The position numbers and the translations under genes are program-made. From an uncultured Enterobacterales bacterium (GTDB lineage: Bacteria; Pseudomonadota; Gammaproteobacteria; Enterobacterales; CALYQQ01), in NCBI GenBank assembly GCA_945288535.1, contig CALYQQ010000001.1:124001-188000 (forward strand): DNA of 64,000 nt. Reading direction: 5' to 3'. Positions 19,484 through 29,939 of the stretch are shown here, one piece after another; within the stretch, counting starts at the first letter, position 1; each line of letters starts with the position of its first letter. The notes under the pieces were generated by a model that was given only the letters and a program-made list of their open reading frames with translations, searched no databases and had not been told where the DNA came from.

Positions 19484-20057
19484 TGATAAACAATCCTTTA
19501 TAATTATGTATAGACAAGATACATATCAGGTGATTATTTCAGTGATGTAATCTACAGCAATAAGTTTATTATAATTTAGATGATAATATCTCTATTTTTT
19601 ATATAACACTAAAATAATTACATACTAATCTTAATAAAATAAAAACCAGTTTTATTATAATTTTTATATAATAATTAATTACAACTTAACAAGTTATTCA
19701 ACTAAAAAAAGAGAAATATGCTATTAGTATTACCTTAACTATTTATGCGTTACTATTTAAGATAGTTAATGACAAATACTAATAAGTTACTTTTATTGTC
19801 TTTTCTTACCTGCTCATGTCAAATTAGCAAAATTTCATCTTTACCTAGTAAATTAGATAACTTAATTTCGCCAGCCTATTTTTTCTTTTTAAAAAAAGGA
19901 GTAAACTTATTTTACAGTGAAAAAAATGTATACCTAAATGCTGACTATTGTTATCTGTAATACATTTTTGTGTGGATTTTATATTGGATTTTTACAATTC
20001 AATGTGAAAAAAGATAGAGATAACGTAGATACTGTTAGATCATAAGATGGGGTTTTT
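19484..20057. other. Divergent region between the TPR gene and nagB
   Basis: About 570 AT-rich bases. A 63-codon plus-strand frame (19769-19960) begins like a lipoprotein (LLLLSFLTCSC) but lacks a good ribosome site and is probably chance. Promoters for nagBA and the TPR gene should be here; I could not identify a confident CRP or NagC site. Confidence 0.45.
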
Positions 20058-20864
20058 ATGAGATTAATACCTTTAAATAATACAGAACAAGTTGCAACAT
20101 GGGCAGCGCGCCACATCATTAATAGAATTAATGAATTTAATCCTTCAGCTGATAGACCTTTTATATTAGGTTTACCTACAGGTGGTACACCATTAGCAAC
20201 CTATAATCAGTTAATCAAGGCTTATCAACAAGGTAAAGTCAGTTTTAAATATGTAGTAACATTTAATATGGATGAATATGTTGGCTTACCTATAAGTCAC
20301 CCTGAAAGTTATCATGCATTTATGCATAACAACTTTTTCGATCATATCGATATTCCAAAAGAAAACATTAATTTGCTTAATGGTAATGCTAAAGATACTG
20401 AAGCTGAATGCTTACGTTATGAAAATAAAATTAAGACTTATGGCAAAATCAATTTATTTATGGGGGGTGTCGGTAATGATGGGCATATCGCCTTTAATGA
20501 ACCCGCGTCATCACTTTCTTCAAGAACACGCATCAAAACATTGACTGACGATACCCGTCAAGCAAATTCACGTTTTTTTGATGGTGATATAACGCAAGTT
20601 CCTAAATATGCGTTAACTATCGGTGTTGGTACTTTATTAGATGCTGAAGAGATTATGATCTTGGCAACAGGGAGCAATAAAGCACTCGCTATTCAAGCTG
20701 CTGTTGAAGGCTCAGTCAATCATTTATGGACAATATCTGCTTTACAGTTACATCCTAAATCAATGATTATTTGTGATGAGCCAGCTACAATGGAGCTTAA
20801 GGTTAAGACATTAAAATATTTTCATGAACTTGAAGCTGAAAATATCAAAGATTTATATATTTAA
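20058..20864 (+). CDS. nagB: Glucosamine-6-phosphate deaminase
   Basis: Converts glucosamine 6-phosphate to fructose 6-phosphate and ammonia, the last step of amino-sugar catabolism. The 268-residue protein keeps the phosphate-binding [13 protein letters not shown] loop, the catalytic NMDEYVGL motif and [13 protein letters not shown] with the ring-opening histidine. Length matches E. coli (266). nagA follows after 27 bases, so nagBA is an operon. Confidence 0.97.
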   Translation: MRLIPLNNTEQVATWAARHIINRINEFNPSADRPFILGLPTGGTPLATYNQLIKAYQQGKVSFKYVVTFNMDEYVGLPISHPESYHAFMHNNFFDHIDIPKENINLLNGNAKDTEAECLRYENKIKTYGKINLFMGGVGNDGHIAFNEPASSLSSRTRIKTLTDDTRQANSRFFDGDITQVPKYALTIGVGTLLDAEEIMILATGSNKALAIQAAVEGSVNHLWTISALQLHPKSMIICDEPATMELKVKTLKYFHELEAENIKDLYI

Positions 20865-20891
20865 TTCATATAATAATGGAAAACGCATATT

Positions 20892-22037
20892 ATGTACGCC
20901 CTTACCCACTGTCGCATATATACAGGTTTTGATATTTTGGACCAACATGCTGTTGTTATTGACAAAGATAAAATAATCAATATCTGTCCCCAAAATGAGC
21001 TAGACAATAACATTATTACCTATGATCTTAATGGTGCTTATTTGACGCCTGGGTTTATAGATTTACAGTTAAATGGTTGTGGTGGCGTACAGTTTAATGA
21101 TGATCTAAACGCTATATCAGAAGAAACACTGCATACTATGCAAAAAACCAACCAACGATTCGGCTGTAGCAGTTTTCTTCCAACACTTATCACTAGTAGT
21201 GATGAGTTCATGAAGCATGCCGTTGATGTCATGAGATCCTATTTAAAGTCAAATCCTAATCAAGCATTAGGACTCCATTTTGAAGGACCCTACATTAGCA
21301 AAGAGAAAAAAGGCACGCATAATCCTTCATTTATCCGTAAACCCGATCAAATGATGATAGATTATTTATGTGATAATGCCGATGTCATTACCATGTTAAC
21401 ATTGGCACCTGAAATAGTAGAACCACATTTTATTCAACAACTTTCTGATGCAGGCATTATTGTTTCCGCTGGCCATTCTAATGCAACCTATCAACAAACC
21501 CGAGAAGGCTATGCTGCAGGTATTACTTTTAATACCCATTTATTCAATGCAATGCCTTATATTATGGGACGTGAATCAGGCGTTGTTGGCGCTGTTTACG
21601 ATAGTCCTGATGTCTATTGTGGAATTATTGCTGATGGTTTACATGTGAATTGGTCAAATATTCGTATGAGTAAACAACTAAAACGAGATAAACTTGTTTT
21701 AGTTACAGATGCCACAGCACCTGTCGGTACAAATATTAATGATTTTATTTTTGCGGGGAAAACAATTTATTATCGAGACGGATTATGTGTTGATGAAAAC
21801 GGCACACTTAGTGGATCTTCATTAACAATGATCGATGCTATTGCTAATTGTGTGAAGCATGTCGGTATTGCATTAGATGAAGCTATTCGCATGGCAACAC
21901 TTTATCCAGCCCGTGCTATCGGTAAAGAAAAATTACTAGGTAGTCTAACTTGTGGCAAAATTGCCAATATGTGCGTATTTGATCAACAATTCAATGTTAC
22001 ACATACAATTGTTAATGGTGTTATGCAACTTAATTAA
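20892..22037 (+). CDS. nagA: N-acetylglucosamine-6-phosphate deacetylase
   Basis: Removes the acetyl group from GlcNAc 6-phosphate delivered by NagE; the product feeds NagB. Amidohydrolase-fold features are the N-terminal [17 protein letters not shown] segment, the metal-site [16 protein letters not shown] and [10 protein letters not shown] segments, and the catalytic aspartate in LVTDATAP. It has 381 residues (E. coli 382). Transcription probably ends or weakens at the inverted repeat 70 bases downstream. Confidence 0.97.
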   Translation: MYALTHCRIYTGFDILDQHAVVIDKDKIINICPQNELDNNIITYDLNGAYLTPGFIDLQLNGCGGVQFNDDLNAISEETLHTMQKTNQRFGCSSFLPTLITSSDEFMKHAVDVMRSYLKSNPNQALGLHFEGPYISKEKKGTHNPSFIRKPDQMMIDYLCDNADVITMLTLAPEIVEPHFIQQLSDAGIIVSAGHSNATYQQTREGYAAGITFNTHLFNAMPYIMGRESGVVGAVYDSPDVYCGIIADGLHVNWSNIRMSKQLKRDKLVLVTDATAPVGTNINDFIFAGKTIYYRDGLCVDENGTLSGSSLTMIDAIANCVKHVGIALDEAIRMATLYPARAIGKEKLLGSLTCGKIANMCVFDQQFNVTHTIVNGVMQLN

Positions 22038-22092
22038 ATCATTTATTAACTTAATTCAGTTCTAACACGCTTAGTCCTGAATGACTCAAAGC

Positions 22093-22142
22093 CGATAACA
22101 CTAATAAGCGATAAGCACTAATTATTAGATTAGTGTTTATCG
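22093..22142 (+). terminator. Repeat-based hairpin after nagA
   Basis: CGATAAGCACTAAT (22109-22122) pairs with ATTAGTGTTTATCG (22129-22142) across a six-base loop, with one G-T pair. A near-copy, CGATAACACTAAT, precedes it at 22093-22105 and could pair with the same right arm, giving two alternative stems. There is no T run, so it may be an attenuator or an RNA 3'-end stabiliser. Confidence 0.5.
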
Positions 22143-22761
22143 TATAGTATGTTAACACTTTGATATAATTTTTAATAAAAGCGTAATTAGCTATCAAAGT
22201 TATATATAAGAGTAGAGCCTCATTACAGTTTAATAAGCAAATAATATTATAAAGATATGTTAAAATAATAGAAAAGACGTTGTAAGGTCTTACGCATATA
22301 ATAAAATTTATATTTAGAAAAAATTAATTATTTTTCAATTTACTATTTTTATTAGATAATTGATTATCTTCATAGTAAGTAACACTATAAACAAAATGTT
22401 ATATTTTATTTATAGTGTTACTTATTGAAATTAAAATCATTACATTATAAAAAGTAGTGAATATTTTTGTGATCAATCACTAATTTAATAGCACATTTAC
22501 AACACTTAACGCTATTGTGTGTCATAATAATTTCGTTAATTTAATCATATTATTAAAACTACGTATAGTTAGTCGATACTAAATAATAATGTAAATAAAC
22601 TATTCCATTTAACCAAGCTTTAGTGATAGTCATTGTAAAAAATAACCTGTATCTTTTTTCCTATATAAATGCGTAAATGATGTCATCAAAAAATCATCAA
22701 GAAAACATGCAGGCATAATCAAATTAAAAATAGGCTATGACATAAATTTTAAAGGTTACAA
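22143..22761. other. Gap between nagA and nagC
   Basis: About 620 bases with no gene where E. coli has only a few. It holds the 24-base-arm hairpin at 22374-22426, a small AGATAAT/ATTATCT palindrome at 22354-22369 and GTGATCAATCAC near 22470. A separate nagC promoter probably lies here. Confidence 0.5.
22374..22426. repeat. Large hairpin, 24-base arms, between nagA and nagC
   Basis: The arms at 22374-22397 and 22403-22426 are complementary except for two positions, one of which would be a G-U pair in RNA; the loop is GTTAT. The central arm AAGTAACACTATAAA is perfect. It is composed almost wholly of A and T. Confidence 0.7.
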
Positions 22762-24000
22762 TTGATAATGCTCACCAGTACACAAAAAGTTATTGGAAAT
22801 ATTGATTTAGTTAAACAACTGAATAGCGCAGCTGTTTATTATTTGATTGATCAGCAAGGGCCTATATCCCGTACACAAATTACTGAAGCAAGTCAGCTAG
22901 CACCTGCAAGTGTTACCAAGATAACGCGACAAATGTTAGATCGTGGCTTAATTAGAGAAGTCGAACAACAGGCGTCAACAGGTGGTAGACGTGCTATTTC
23001 TATTGTTTCTGAAAATAAAGCATTTCATTCAGTTGCCATACGACTTGGCAGAAATAAGGCAACACTCGCGCTTTATGATCTGGGAGCTAAATTATTATCT
23101 GAACTCACTTATGAACTTCCTCAATCCAACCAACAACAGTTAGAGTCTGAACTAATAAAATGTATTACTGAATTTATTTCGTTAAATCAATATAAGATTA
23201 AAGAACTTATTGCTATTAGTATTGTTTTACCAGGTCTCGTTGATCCAATTAATGATATTATTAAATATATGCCTCACATTAACGTGACTAATTGGGCATT
23301 AAGAAAAAATATTGAGGATCATTTTAATATCAGTTGTTTTATTGGCCATGATAATCGATGTCTCGCACTTGCCGAACACTATTTTGGTGCAACACATGAT
23401 TGTCACGACTCATTGCTTATCAGAATTGATCGCGGTATCGGTGCTGGAATCATCCTTAATGGAAAAGTCTTTACTGGAAAACGTGGCAATGTTGGTGAAA
23501 TAGGCCACATTCAAGTTGATCCACTCGGTGAACGTTGCCACTGTGGTAATTTTGGATGTTTAGAAACGATTTTATCCAATACAGCTATAGAAAAACGAGG
23601 TAGACTTTTGTTAACACAAGGATATTCTAGTCAGATTAATCCAGAATTATGTACTATAGAACATATCTGTTTGGCGGCAAATAATGCGGATCAACTAGCT
23701 ATAGAATTAATTCAACATGCCGGTCGTTATTTAGGAAAAGCTATCGCTATTGCCATTAATATGCTCAATCCTGAAAAAATTGTTATTGCGGGTGAAATTA
23801 TGGTAGCAAAACATATTTTGTTACCGGTCGTACGAGCGACTATCGCACAACAAGCATTAAAAAATTTTAGTGATAATATTCCCATTGAACCATCACAGTT
23901 AAATCATTTATCGGCAATAAGTGCTTTCTCGTTAGTTAAATGTTCCATGCTAGATGGTATATTACTTCTACGGTTACTTGGAGAAAATAGTAACGAATGA
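22762..24000 (+). CDS. nagC: NagC, N-acetylglucosamine-responsive transcriptional regulator
   Basis: ROK-family repressor/activator that senses GlcNAc 6-phosphate and controls nagE, nagBA and other genes. It has an N-terminal winged helix (GPISRTQITEASQLAPASVTK), a sugar-binding ROK domain and the zinc-binding CHCGNFGCLE motif. A TTG at 22762 has AAAGG six bases upstream; an ATG at 22768 gives the same N-terminal length as E. coli NagC, so the start is ambiguous. Unlike E. coli it is not joined to nagA, and nagD does not follow it. Confidence 0.94.
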   Translation: MIMLTSTQKVIGNIDLVKQLNSAAVYYLIDQQGPISRTQITEASQLAPASVTKITRQMLDRGLIREVEQQASTGGRRAISIVSENKAFHSVAIRLGRNKATLALYDLGAKLLSELTYELPQSNQQQLESELIKCITEFISLNQYKIKELIAISIVLPGLVDPINDIIKYMPHINVTNWALRKNIEDHFNISCFIGHDNRCLALAEHYFGATHDCHDSLLIRIDRGIGAGIILNGKVFTGKRGNVGEIGHIQVDPLGERCHCGNFGCLETILSNTAIEKRGRLLLTQGYSSQINPELCTIEHICLAANNADQLAIELIQHAGRYLGKAIAIAINMLNPEKIVIAGEIMVAKHILLPVVRATIAQQALKNFSDNIPIEPSQLNHLSAISAFSLVKCSMLDGILLLRLLGENSNE

Positions 24001-24463
24001 GCAAATAATCCGTGTTTGTTTAACTATCCAATATAATACAAATATCTATTTTCTCATTTGCTATATATTTTTTGTTATGCCCTATAATGATGCATAATAA
24101 GCAAATAAACGTGATGAGTTTATTGTACCTAACTATACTTTGTAATAAATATTAGCTTGTACCGATACACTATCACCATTATTTAAATATTACTTATTAT
24201 ATTCATACTGCATTTTTCTAACGAGTATTATTTATTGATGAAAAGTAAATATTGTATTTGAATATAACTTATTATATGGCTCGTTTATTGCATTACTTAT
24301 TATTTACTTGTCACTCTGGATTTTAATAATCCAATTGCTGAAATAAACCAACTGTTATTTACTTATGACGGTTTAATAATTAGATTTATATTATCTTTAT
24401 CATCTATTTATAAAAGATAAATCATTATACCTGTTTATTGGCTATGGTATTAGGGAGTAATTT
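24001..24463. other. Gap between nagC and asnB; nagD absent
   Basis: About 460 AT-rich bases. E. coli has nagD here; I see no recognisable remnant of it. An 8-base inverted repeat (TTATCTTT at 24391-24398, AAAGATAA at 24413-24420) lies in the asnB leader. Confidence 0.5.
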
Positions 24464-26125
24464 ATGTGTTCAATATTTGGTATTCTGGATATAAAAACAG
24501 ATTCGACTGAATTACGTAAAAAAGCACTGGAACTTTCCAAGCTTATGCGACATAGAGGGCCAGACTGGTCAGGTATTTACGCTAATCACAATGCTATCCT
24601 CGCACACGAGAGGTTGTCTATTGTCGATGTCAATAATGGCGCTCAACCATTATACAACGCAACACATAACCACATCCTGGCCGTTAACGGAGAAATCTAC
24701 AATCATCACCATTTTCGTGAACAGTATGAACATGTTTATCAGTTTCAGACCGCGTCAGATTGCGAAATCATATTGGCACTTTATCAAGAAAAAGGCGTAA
24801 ATTTCATTGATGAATTACAAGGTATGTTTGCCTTTATACTTTATGACAATATCAAAAATTGCTATTTAATCGCTCGTGATCATATTGGTATTATTCCGCT
24901 TTATATGGGCTATGATGAACATGGTAATTTTTATGTTGCCTCTGAAATGAAAGCACTGGTACCTGTTTGTAAAACAATCAAAGAATTTCCGCCAGGAAGT
25001 TACTTATACAGCAATGATGGTGAAATTCGCCATTATTACAAACGTGATTGGATGGATTACAATAATGTTAAAGATAATGTGACTGATACAAATGCATTAC
25101 GCATTGCACTTGAAGAGTCAGTTAAAAGTCATCTAATGACTGATGTCCCTTATGGCGTACTTTTGTCAGGTGGACTTGACTCCTCAATAGTTTCTGCTAT
25201 TACGAAAAAATTCGCTGCGCGTCGTGTAGAAGATGAAGAAAAAAGTGAAGCCTGGTGGCCACAGTTACATTCGTTTGCTGTTGGAATCAAAGGTGCACCA
25301 GATTTAGTTGCAGCACAAAATGTAGCAAACCATCTAGGAACGATTCACCACGAAATTAATTTTACTGTACAAGAAGGTCTCGACGCAATAAAAGATGTCA
25401 TTTATCACATTGAAACTTACGATGTCACGACTATCAGAGCCTCTACCCCCATGTATTTGATGTCGCGTAAAATAAAAGCAATGGGAATTAAAATGGTTCT
25501 CTCTGGTGAAGGTGCAGATGAAGTCTTTGGCGGTTATCTCTATTTTCATAAAGCACCTAATGCAAAAGAATTTCATGACGAAACTGTACGAAAATTATTA
25601 GCTTTAAATTTATATGATTGTGCTCGAGCCAACAAAGCAATGGCTGCCTGGGGAGTTGAAGCACGTGTACCTTTTCTTGATAAACACTTTCTTGATGTCG
25701 CTATGCGATTAAATCCTAAAGATAAAATGTGTGGTGAAGGTAAAATTGAAAAACATATTTTACGTGAATGTTTTGAGGCCTATTTACCCGCCAGCATTGC
25801 ATGGCGTCAGAAAGAACAATTTTCAGATGGTGTTGGTTACAGTTGGATTGATTCATTAAAAGATATCGCAGCACAACAAATTACAGATCAGCAAATAGAA
25901 ACGGCAATATTCCGTTTCCCATACAACACACCGACAACAAAAGAAGCTTATTTATACCGAGAAATATTTGAAACGCTATTTCCTGTTCCTGATGCAGCAA
26001 AATGTGTTCCTGGTGGCCCATCTATTGCATGTTCCTCCGCCAAAGCTATTGAATGGGATGAGTCATTTAAAAAAATGAATGACCCTTCAGGTCGTGCTGT
26101 AGGTGTTCATCAGTCAGCATATTAA
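24464..26125 (+). CDS. asnB: Asparagine synthetase B (glutamine-hydrolysing)
   Basis: Makes asparagine from aspartate, ATP and glutamine. The N-terminal glutaminase domain starts with the nucleophile Cys2 (MCSIFGILD) and includes MRHRGPDWSGIY. The C-terminal synthetase domain has the PP-loop LSGGLDSSIV and SGEGADEVFGGY. Its 553 residues match E. coli (554). The TTAGGGAG just upstream is a good ribosome site. Single-gene unit ended by a strong hairpin. Confidence 0.97.
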   Translation: MCSIFGILDIKTDSTELRKKALELSKLMRHRGPDWSGIYANHNAILAHERLSIVDVNNGAQPLYNATHNHILAVNGEIYNHHHFREQYEHVYQFQTASDCEIILALYQEKGVNFIDELQGMFAFILYDNIKNCYLIARDHIGIIPLYMGYDEHGNFYVASEMKALVPVCKTIKEFPPGSYLYSNDGEIRHYYKRDWMDYNNVKDNVTDTNALRIALEESVKSHLMTDVPYGVLLSGGLDSSIVSAITKKFAARRVEDEEKSEAWWPQLHSFAVGIKGAPDLVAAQNVANHLGTIHHEINFTVQEGLDAIKDVIYHIETYDVTTIRASTPMYLMSRKIKAMGIKMVLSGEGADEVFGGYLYFHKAPNAKEFHDETVRKLLALNLYDCARANKAMAAWGVEARVPFLDKHFLDVAMRLNPKDKMCGEGKIEKHILRECFEAYLPASIAWRQKEQFSDGVGYSWIDSLKDIAAQQITDQQIETAIFRFPYNTPTTKEAYLYREIFETLFPVPDAAKCVPGGPSIACSSAKAIEWDESFKKMNDPSGRAVGVHQSAY

Positions 26126-26139
26126 AAAAGTTATTTATC

Positions 26140-26168
26140 AGCCAATAACGAATGTTATTGGCTGCTTT
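26140..26168 (+). terminator. Terminator hairpin after asnB
   Basis: Perfect 10-base arms AGCCAATAAC (26140-26149) and GTTATTGGCT (26154-26163) with loop GAAT, followed by GCTTTAATT. Confidence 0.75.
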
Positions 26169-26364
26169 AATTCGATTAATTTTCTTACCATAGCAATTTC
26201 ATGTATATAATTAAGTTATATGAAAATAATTTTAATTTAACTTTTGTCGTTTCTTTTTCGATAACGTTTTTATATTAAATTGAATTTTTTAGTGTAATTA
26301 ACAGCCAAAATGGTCATTCGCTCACCAAACAGATGAGTTAAATTAAATTAAATGAAAAAACTAG

Positions 26365-26400
26365 TTGACGAATTGCTTAGAGATACGGATAATGCGCCCC
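26365..26400 (+). promoter_or_regulatory. Promoter of the tRNA operon
   Basis: TTGACG (26365-26370) and GATAAT (26388-26393) are spaced by exactly 17 bases. They are followed by GCGCCCC, a GC-rich discriminator typical of stringently controlled stable-RNA promoters and striking in such AT-rich DNA. Transcription would start near 26400, about 30 bases before the first tRNA. Confidence 0.8.
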
Positions 26401-26431
26401 GCAAAGCTTAAGAAGCTTATGTGAAATTGAT

Positions 26432-26508
26432 GGCTACGTAGCTCAGTTGGTTAGAGCACATCACTCATAATGATGGGGTCACAGGTTCGAATCCCGTCGT
26501 AGCCACCA
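26432..26508 (+). tRNA. metT: tRNA-Met (CAT), elongator type
   Basis: A 77-base cloverleaf with acceptor GGCTACG/CGTAGCC, anticodon loop CTCATAA (CAT), T-loop GGTTCGAATCC and encoded CCA. It is close to identical to E. coli elongator tRNA-Met and heads the tRNA operon as metT does there. Confidence 0.95.
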
Positions 26509-26512
26509 TAAT

Positions 26513-26597
26513 GCGGGAGTGGCGAAATTGGTAGACGCACCAGATTTAGGTTCTGGCGCCGTAAGGTGTGCGAGTTCAAGTCTCGCCTCCCGCACCA
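26513..26597 (+). tRNA. leuW: tRNA-Leu (TAG)
   Basis: An 85-base class II tRNA with acceptor GCGGGAG/CTCCCGC, anticodon loop TTTAGGT (TAG), a long variable arm and encoded CCA. It begins four bases after the Met tRNA and corresponds to E. coli leuW. Confidence 0.95.
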
Positions 26598-26631
26598 CTT
26601 ACTTATAAAATTAAGTAATACATTTAAATGA

Positions 26632-26706
26632 TGGGGTATCGCCAAGCGGTAAGGCATCGGGTTTTGATCCCGACATCCCCAGGTTCGAATCCTGGTACCC
26701 CAGCCA
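26632..26706 (+). tRNA. glnU: tRNA-Gln (TTG), copy 1
   Basis: 75 bases, acceptor TGGGGTA/TACCCCA, anticodon TTG in loop TTTTGAT, encoded GCCA end. Substrate of GlnS. Identical to the next tRNA. Confidence 0.95.
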
Positions 26707-26729
26707 TTCTAATCAAGTAACATAACTGA

Positions 26730-26804
26730 TGGGGTATCGCCAAGCGGTAAGGCATCGGGTTTTGATCCCGACATCCCCAGGTTCGAATCCTGGTACCCCA
26801 GCCA
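26730..26804 (+). tRNA. glnW: tRNA-Gln (TTG), copy 2
   Basis: Exact duplicate of the preceding tRNA-Gln after a 23-base spacer. The E. coli operon continues with metU, glnV and glnX; none follows here, so this locus lacks a CTG-anticodon glutamine tRNA. Confidence 0.95.
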
Positions 26805-27210
26805 TATTACTTCTCTATCAAACAAATATTATAGATATACTTCTATTGTGTAATTGTTTTAATGTCTCATTATTAAACCCTGTCAAATAAAAAATGCTAT
26901 TATCAGCCAGTTTAGCAAGCGTAGTTCGTGATTTTCACTAAGAGTGACTGACTTCAACGTTTATCGTAGTAAATAGGCAAATAAATAACAATAAGTAATT
27001 TATACTAATCCATTCACTTAGTTTAAAACTCGCAATATGGCAAACTAAAGATAGTCATTACAACAGATAGAATTATTGGTATAATCATTTTTAATAAACT
27101 TTCTTAAACTAAGATAATACTTGCTAAGCGAATAATTACTTACCGTTACTTATACACGTAATTAATCTCTCTGCTTTGCAATGATTCCATTTGTACCGAG
27201 TTAATAATTA
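26805..27210. other. Gap between tRNA operon and miaB; ubiF absent
   Basis: About 400 bases with no gene. E. coli has ubiF here on the opposite strand; I see no remnant. The region should contain the miaB promoter; no clear terminator follows the last tRNA. Confidence 0.5.
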
Positions 27211-28638
27211 ATGACAAAAAAGCTTCATATAAAAACCTGGGGTTGCCAGATGAACGAATACGATTCATCGAAAATGGCAGATTTGTTAAATAGTACGCAT
27301 GGTTATGAGTTAACTGACATCGCTGAAGAAGCAGACGTTCTATTATTAAATACCTGTTCTATTCGTGAAAAGGCCCAGGAAAAAGTTTTCCATCAGTTAG
27401 GTCGTTGGAAAACGTTAAAAGAGAGTAACCCAGAGCTCGTTATTGGTGTTGGTGGTTGTGTTGCCTCTCAAGAAGGTGAACATATCCGACAGCGTGCGCC
27501 ATATGTTGATATTATTTTTGGCCCACAAACATTGCATCGTTTACCTGAAATGATTAATCAGGTGCATGGAACACGTAGTCCAATTGTTGATATTAGTTTC
27601 CCTGAAATAGAAAAATTTGACCGTTTACCTGAACCAAAAGCTGAAGGCCCTACTGCATTTGTTTCTATCATGGAAGGCTGTAATAAATATTGCACTTATT
27701 GTGTTGTTCCTTATACCCGTGGCGAAGAAGTCAGCCGCCCTAGCGATGACATTTTATTGGAAATAGCACAATTGGCTGCACAAGGTGTACGCGAAGTGAA
27801 TTTACTTGGCCAAAATGTGAACGCTTATCGTGGTATGACTTATGATAATAATCACTGTAGTTTTGCTGAACTATTGCGGCTCGTTGCTTCTATTGATGGT
27901 ATTGATCGTATTCGTTTTACAACTAGCCATCCGATAGAATTTACAGATGATATTATCGATGTTTATGCTGATACACCAGAATTAGTAAGCTTTTTACATT
28001 TACCTGTACAAAGTGGTTCGGATCACGTATTAAATTTGATGAAACGTAATCATACCGCGTTAGAATATAAAGCAATTATTCGTAAACTACGTAAAGCTCG
28101 TCCTGGTATACATATTAGCTCAGATTTTATTGTTGGTTTTCCTGGAGAAACTCAACAAGACTTTGAGCAAACTATGCAATTAATTGCTGATGTTAATTTT
28201 GATATGAGTTATAGCTTTATTTTTTCTGCTCGACCAGGCACACCTGCGGCAGATATGGAAGATAATGTTAGTGATGATGAAAAAAAACAACGTTTATATC
28301 TTCTTCAACAAAGAATCAACCAACAAGCTATGCAATATAGCCGTCGTATGCAAGGAACTGTTCAGAGGATCCTTGTAGAAGGAACATCTCGTAAAAATAT
28401 CATGGAATTATCTGGTCGCACAGAAAATAATCGTGTTGTGAATTTTGAAGGTACACCAGATATGATAGGCCGATTTGTTGATGTCGAAATTATCGATGTT
28501 TATCCAAACTCATTACGTGGTAAAGTGGTTTTAACAGAGGATGATATGACACTTCGTCTCCACGAGTCTCCTACATCAATTATTGCCAGAACACGTAAGG
28601 AAGATGAACTTGGTGTTGGCATTTATCAGCCATCTTAG
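27211..28638 (+). CDS. miaB: tRNA methylthiotransferase MiaB
   Basis: Radical-SAM enzyme that adds the 2-methylthio group to isopentenyl-A37 of tRNAs. The N-terminal domain carries the auxiliary Fe-S cluster cysteines (Cys12, Cys49, Cys83). The radical-SAM motif is CNKYCTYC (Cys157, Cys161, Cys164). A C-terminal TRAM domain binds tRNA. It has 475 residues (E. coli 474). It precedes ybeZ-ybeY-corC-lnt, with an inverted repeat and 239 bases between them. Confidence 0.97.
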   Translation: MTKKLHIKTWGCQMNEYDSSKMADLLNSTHGYELTDIAEEADVLLLNTCSIREKAQEKVFHQLGRWKTLKESNPELVIGVGGCVASQEGEHIRQRAPYVDIIFGPQTLHRLPEMINQVHGTRSPIVDISFPEIEKFDRLPEPKAEGPTAFVSIMEGCNKYCTYCVVPYTRGEEVSRPSDDILLEIAQLAAQGVREVNLLGQNVNAYRGMTYDNNHCSFAELLRLVASIDGIDRIRFTTSHPIEFTDDIIDVYADTPELVSFLHLPVQSGSDHVLNLMKRNHTALEYKAIIRKLRKARPGIHISSDFIVGFPGETQQDFEQTMQLIADVNFDMSYSFIFSARPGTPAADMEDNVSDDEKKQRLYLLQQRINQQAMQYSRRMQGTVQRILVEGTSRKNIMELSGRTENNRVVNFEGTPDMIGRFVDVEIIDVYPNSLRGKVVLTEDDMTLRLHESPTSIIARTRKEDELGVGIYQPS

Positions 28639-28649
28639 CTATGATCTGT

Positions 28650-28672
28650 ACCGCATTGGCTGTCAATGCGGT
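28650..28672 (+). terminator. Hairpin after miaB
   Basis: Perfect 9-base arms ACCGCATTG and CAATGCGGT with loop GCTGT, 11 bases after the miaB stop. No T run follows, so termination may be partial. Confidence 0.55.
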
Positions 28673-28877
28673 CAATTATGTCTATTTATCCTCTCCTATT
28701 AATGATCTTTATTTCTTTATATTATCAATTTAACGAATAAAGGTCAGAGAGGACTTATATGGTAATAGTTTGTTATTTGTAACAATAGTTATCTTCAGGA
28801 TATAATTAATTATTCTACAATTGAAGTATTCTGATTTTTAGATCCATTACTATAATGGCCATAACCAGAGGCAAAGC

Positions 28878-29939
28878 TTGAAAAACACCGCGCAAGAAAT
28901 TTTACTTGAACCCACAGATAATCAAAGATTACTTAGTTTATGTGGCCCCTTTGAAGATAATTTAAAACAAATCGAACGTCGACTGGCTGTTGAAATTAAT
29001 CGACGAGATAATCATTTCACGATTATAGGTCCTTCTGCATGTGTTAATGCCGTAAAAGATATATTACGTAATCTTTATGTTGCAACCGCACCTATGCATG
29101 GCGTTATCCCTATTATTGAACCAGAGCAAATTCATTTATTAATTAAAGAATGTGGTGCTCTAGAACAGGTAAACGATTCAACACCTGATTATGGTAAAGC
29201 TGTTCATATAAAAACTAAACGCGGTCTAATCAAACCTAGAACACCTAATCAATCGCGTTATATTGCTAATATTCTTGGTAATGATATTACCTTTGGCATT
29301 GGTCCTGCTGGGACGGGTAAAACATATCTTGCAGTAGCCGCGGCAGTTGATGCCCTTGAGCGACAAGAGATCCGTCGCATTTTACTTACACGTCCAGCGG
29401 TAGAAGCTGGTGAAAAACTTGGATTTTTACCTGGTGATTTAAGCCAAAAAGTCGATCCTTACTTACGACCACTTTATGATGCATTATTTGAAATGCTAGG
29501 GTTTGAGCGCGTTGAAAAATTGATTGAACGAAATGTCATTGAAATAGCGCCATTAGCTTATATGCGTGGCAGGACATTAAATGACTCATTTATTATTCTT
29601 GATGAAAGCCAAAATACTACTATTGAACAAATGAAAATGTTCTTAACGCGAATTGGTTTTAATTCTAAAGCTGTAATTACAGGTGATATTACGCAAATTG
29701 ACTTACCACGTAACCAAAAATCAGGTTTACGTCATGCTATTGATGTATTAGCCGATGTTAATGACATTAGTTTTAATTTCTTCCATAGTGAAGACGTTGT
29801 TCGACATCCAGTGGTAGCAAGAATTGTTGTTGCTTATGAAGCCTGGGAAACAGCGGAGCAACAACGTAAATCACAACTGGCACAACAGCATAAACAAGAG
29901 CAATTATATTCAGCAGTAACAGAAGAGCAGCATTCATGA
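28878..29939 (+). CDS. ybeZ: PhoH-like ATPase YbeZ
   Basis: PhoH-family P-loop ATPase that partners the ribosome-maturation nuclease YbeY. Walker A is [10 protein letters not shown] and Walker B-like [11 protein letters not shown]; an N-terminal KH-like RNA-binding region precedes them. The start is a TTG preceded by AGAGG at six-base spacing; no better-placed ATG exists in frame. It has 353 residues. The stop overlaps the ybeY start by four bases (ATGA). Confidence 0.94.
   Translation: MKNTAQEILLEPTDNQRLLSLCGPFEDNLKQIERRLAVEINRRDNHFTIIGPSACVNAVKDILRNLYVATAPMHGVIPIIEPEQIHLLIKECGALEQVNDSTPDYGKAVHIKTKRGLIKPRTPNQSRYIANILGNDITFGIGPAGTGKTYLAVAAAVDALERQEIRRILLTRPAVEAGEKLGFLPGDLSQKVDPYLRPLYDALFEMLGFERVEKLIERNVIEIAPLAYMRGRTLNDSFIILDESQNTTIEQMKMFLTRIGFNSKAVITGDITQIDLPRNQKSGLRHAIDVLADVNDISFNFFHSEDVVRHPVVARIVVAYEAWETAEQQRKSQLAQQHKQEQLYSAVTEEQHS

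Noticed and set aside
19769-19960. 63-codon frame resembling a small lipoprotein
   Set aside because: The LTCSC segment is suggestive, but there is no good ribosome site, no family resemblance and the tail is low-complexity AT-rich translation.
26451-26657. 68-codon minus-strand open frame
   Set aside because: It lies across the Met, Leu and Gln tRNA genes and is their reverse complement.
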